A stretch of 64,000 nucleotides of DNA from an uncultured Maribacter sp. (GTDB lineage: Bacteria > Bacteroidota > Bacteroidia > Flavobacteriales > Flavobacteriaceae). Every line of letters starts with the position of its first letter. The stretch's first letter is position 1. Under the pieces are notes generated by a model, which saw only the letters and a program-made list of their open reading frames with translations, searched no databases and had not been told where the DNA came from. Below are positions 63,549 through 64,000 of the stretch, one piece after another. The position numbers and the translations under genes were made by a program. The stretch is taken from assembly GCF_947496775.1 (NCBI RefSeq), contig NZ_CANMDU010000007.1, forward strand, positions 1 to 64,000, given 5' to 3'.

Positions 63549-63716
63549 ATTTAAAACTAAATGTTTTGTCCCGAATAAAAACCTTATTTTTTTGATACTT
63601 AAATAAGGCCTCTTACTGCGAATCTTTAACATAACTCTTATGTTATATTATAGACTGTGTAAACCAAATTTAACGTATCCTACTTAATAAAATAAAGCCC
63701 TCTAATGAGGGCTTTA
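63549..63716 (+). ncRNA. Putative small RNA, diverged fourth member
   Basis: About 170 nt that align with copies 1-3 in blocks: ATGTTTTGTCCCGAATAAAA with GTGTTTATCCCAAATAAAT, GATACTTAA, and near the end CCTACTTAATAAAATAAAGCCC with CCTACTTAACTAAAAAATTG plus GCCC. A hairpin AACATAA-CTC-TTATGTT (63628-63644) sits where copies 1-3 have CTCGA-TTA-TCGAG: the same place, different sequence. A second stem CCTTATTT / AAATAAGG (63582-63608) is present. The terminator stem is 63695-63702 with 63707-63714. Confidence 0.55.
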
Positions 63717-63720
63717 CTAT

Positions 63721-64000
63721 ATCTATTCTAGTTGCAATTATTAAAGTACAAGAAAAAAACTCTAGCTTGTTACTATTCTATTTATTCAATAGATGTTAGT
63801 AGATAGTTACCCGGATTACACCTCAAATTTTTGTAAATATTATGCTGAGCGGAGCCCTAGCCTATTTATAACTAACGAATAGTTCTCGACTTCGCTCGAA
63901 CCGACTATGCTAATCTTTTTAAAGAGATAATTTCATTCCGTTGAAGATATTTACAGTTGCGTATGTAGCTATTGACCTATATTACTTACCTCCATAATCA
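63721..64000. other. Gene-free right end of the window
   Basis: 280 bp with no credible reading frame. Apart from the dispersed repeat at 63841-63905 it is ordinary AT-rich sequence. The next gene must lie beyond the window. Confidence 0.4.
63841..63905. repeat. Dispersed flavobacterial intergenic repeat (degenerate)
   Basis: TATGCTGAGCGGAGCCC and GTTCTCGACTTCGCTCGAAC (63882-63901) are variants of the short GC-rich elements of the type GCTGAGCGAAGTCGAAGC / CTCGACTTCGCTCGA that are scattered between genes in many Flavobacteriaceae. The second part can fold as GTTCGA pairing around CTTCGC. It is listed from recollection of that element, not from a database search. Confidence 0.45.

Noticed and set aside
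1-64000. tRNA, rRNA, CRISPR, prophage or plasmid genes
   Set aside because: I looked for cloverleaf-like intergenic stretches, rRNA sequence, short regular repeats, integrases and replication proteins and saw none. tRNAs could still be missed by eye.

Overview
The window looks like part of a low-GC chromosome of a member of the Flavobacteriaceae (Bacteroidota), probably marine. The basis is the AT-rich sequence, promoters with a -7 box of the form TAnnTTTG, few Shine-Dalgarno sequences, a subtilisin with a type IX secretion C-terminal domain, lipoproteins with the SSC-type lipobox usual in Bacteroidota, and families typical of this group (DUF3109, DUF4153, TPR histidine kinase plus LytTR regulator, HemC-HemD fusion). 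I saw no rRNA, tRNA, CRISPR array, transposase or prophage genes. The genus cannot be fixed from this sequence alone.

Layout. 1-3.7 kb: ribonucleotide reductase nrdA/nrdB. 3.7-4.8 kb: non-coding DNA with a strong leftward terminator and an unlisted 47-residue secreted peptide gene. 4.8-7.5 kb: a LytTR response regulator and a TPR histidine kinase. 7.5-21 kb: housekeeping genes (DUF3109, MarC, CtpA-type protease, dCMP deaminase, HupE-like protein, TerB-DnaJ protein, bacilliredoxin, PlsC, HD hydrolase, DsbA/FrnE, radical SAM, enoyl-CoA hydratase, NtrY-like kinase). 21-47.4 kb: haem synthesis. hemJ-like and hemH lie on the minus strand; hemA, hemCD, hemE, hemF and hemB lie on the plus strand with several small partner genes. 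An AraC regulator diverges from hemA, and a membrane-anchored SF2 helicase on the opposite strand separates the hemF group from hemB. Only hemL (glutamate-1-semialdehyde aminomutase) is missing for a route from glutamyl-tRNA to haem. 47.7-60.3 kb: CBS-domain membrane protein, MGMT, Crp/Fnr regulator, lipoproteins, a decayed OmpA-type gene, DUF4153, an exonuclease, the secreted subtilisin, an EEP hydrolase and hflX.

The most unusual part is the right end (60.3-63.7 kb). Three almost identical units of about 305 bp lie in the same orientation. Each has a block of direct repeats, a good Bacteroidota promoter, about 200 nt of non-coding sequence with C-rich hairpin loops, and an intrinsic terminator. 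A fourth, strongly diverged unit follows the third and keeps the same architecture, including a CAACA direct repeat spaced exactly 21 bp. I read this as a multicopy small-RNA family. A 2.1-kb cassette of small unknown genes (HTH protein, membrane protein, tiny lipoprotein, two orphans) sits between copies 2 and 3.

Several genes were restarted at internal Met codons where the longer frame lacked a signal peptide or ran through a terminator or neighbouring gene. Four short genes (42485, 62789, 4331 and, weakly, 34418) were added by direct translation.
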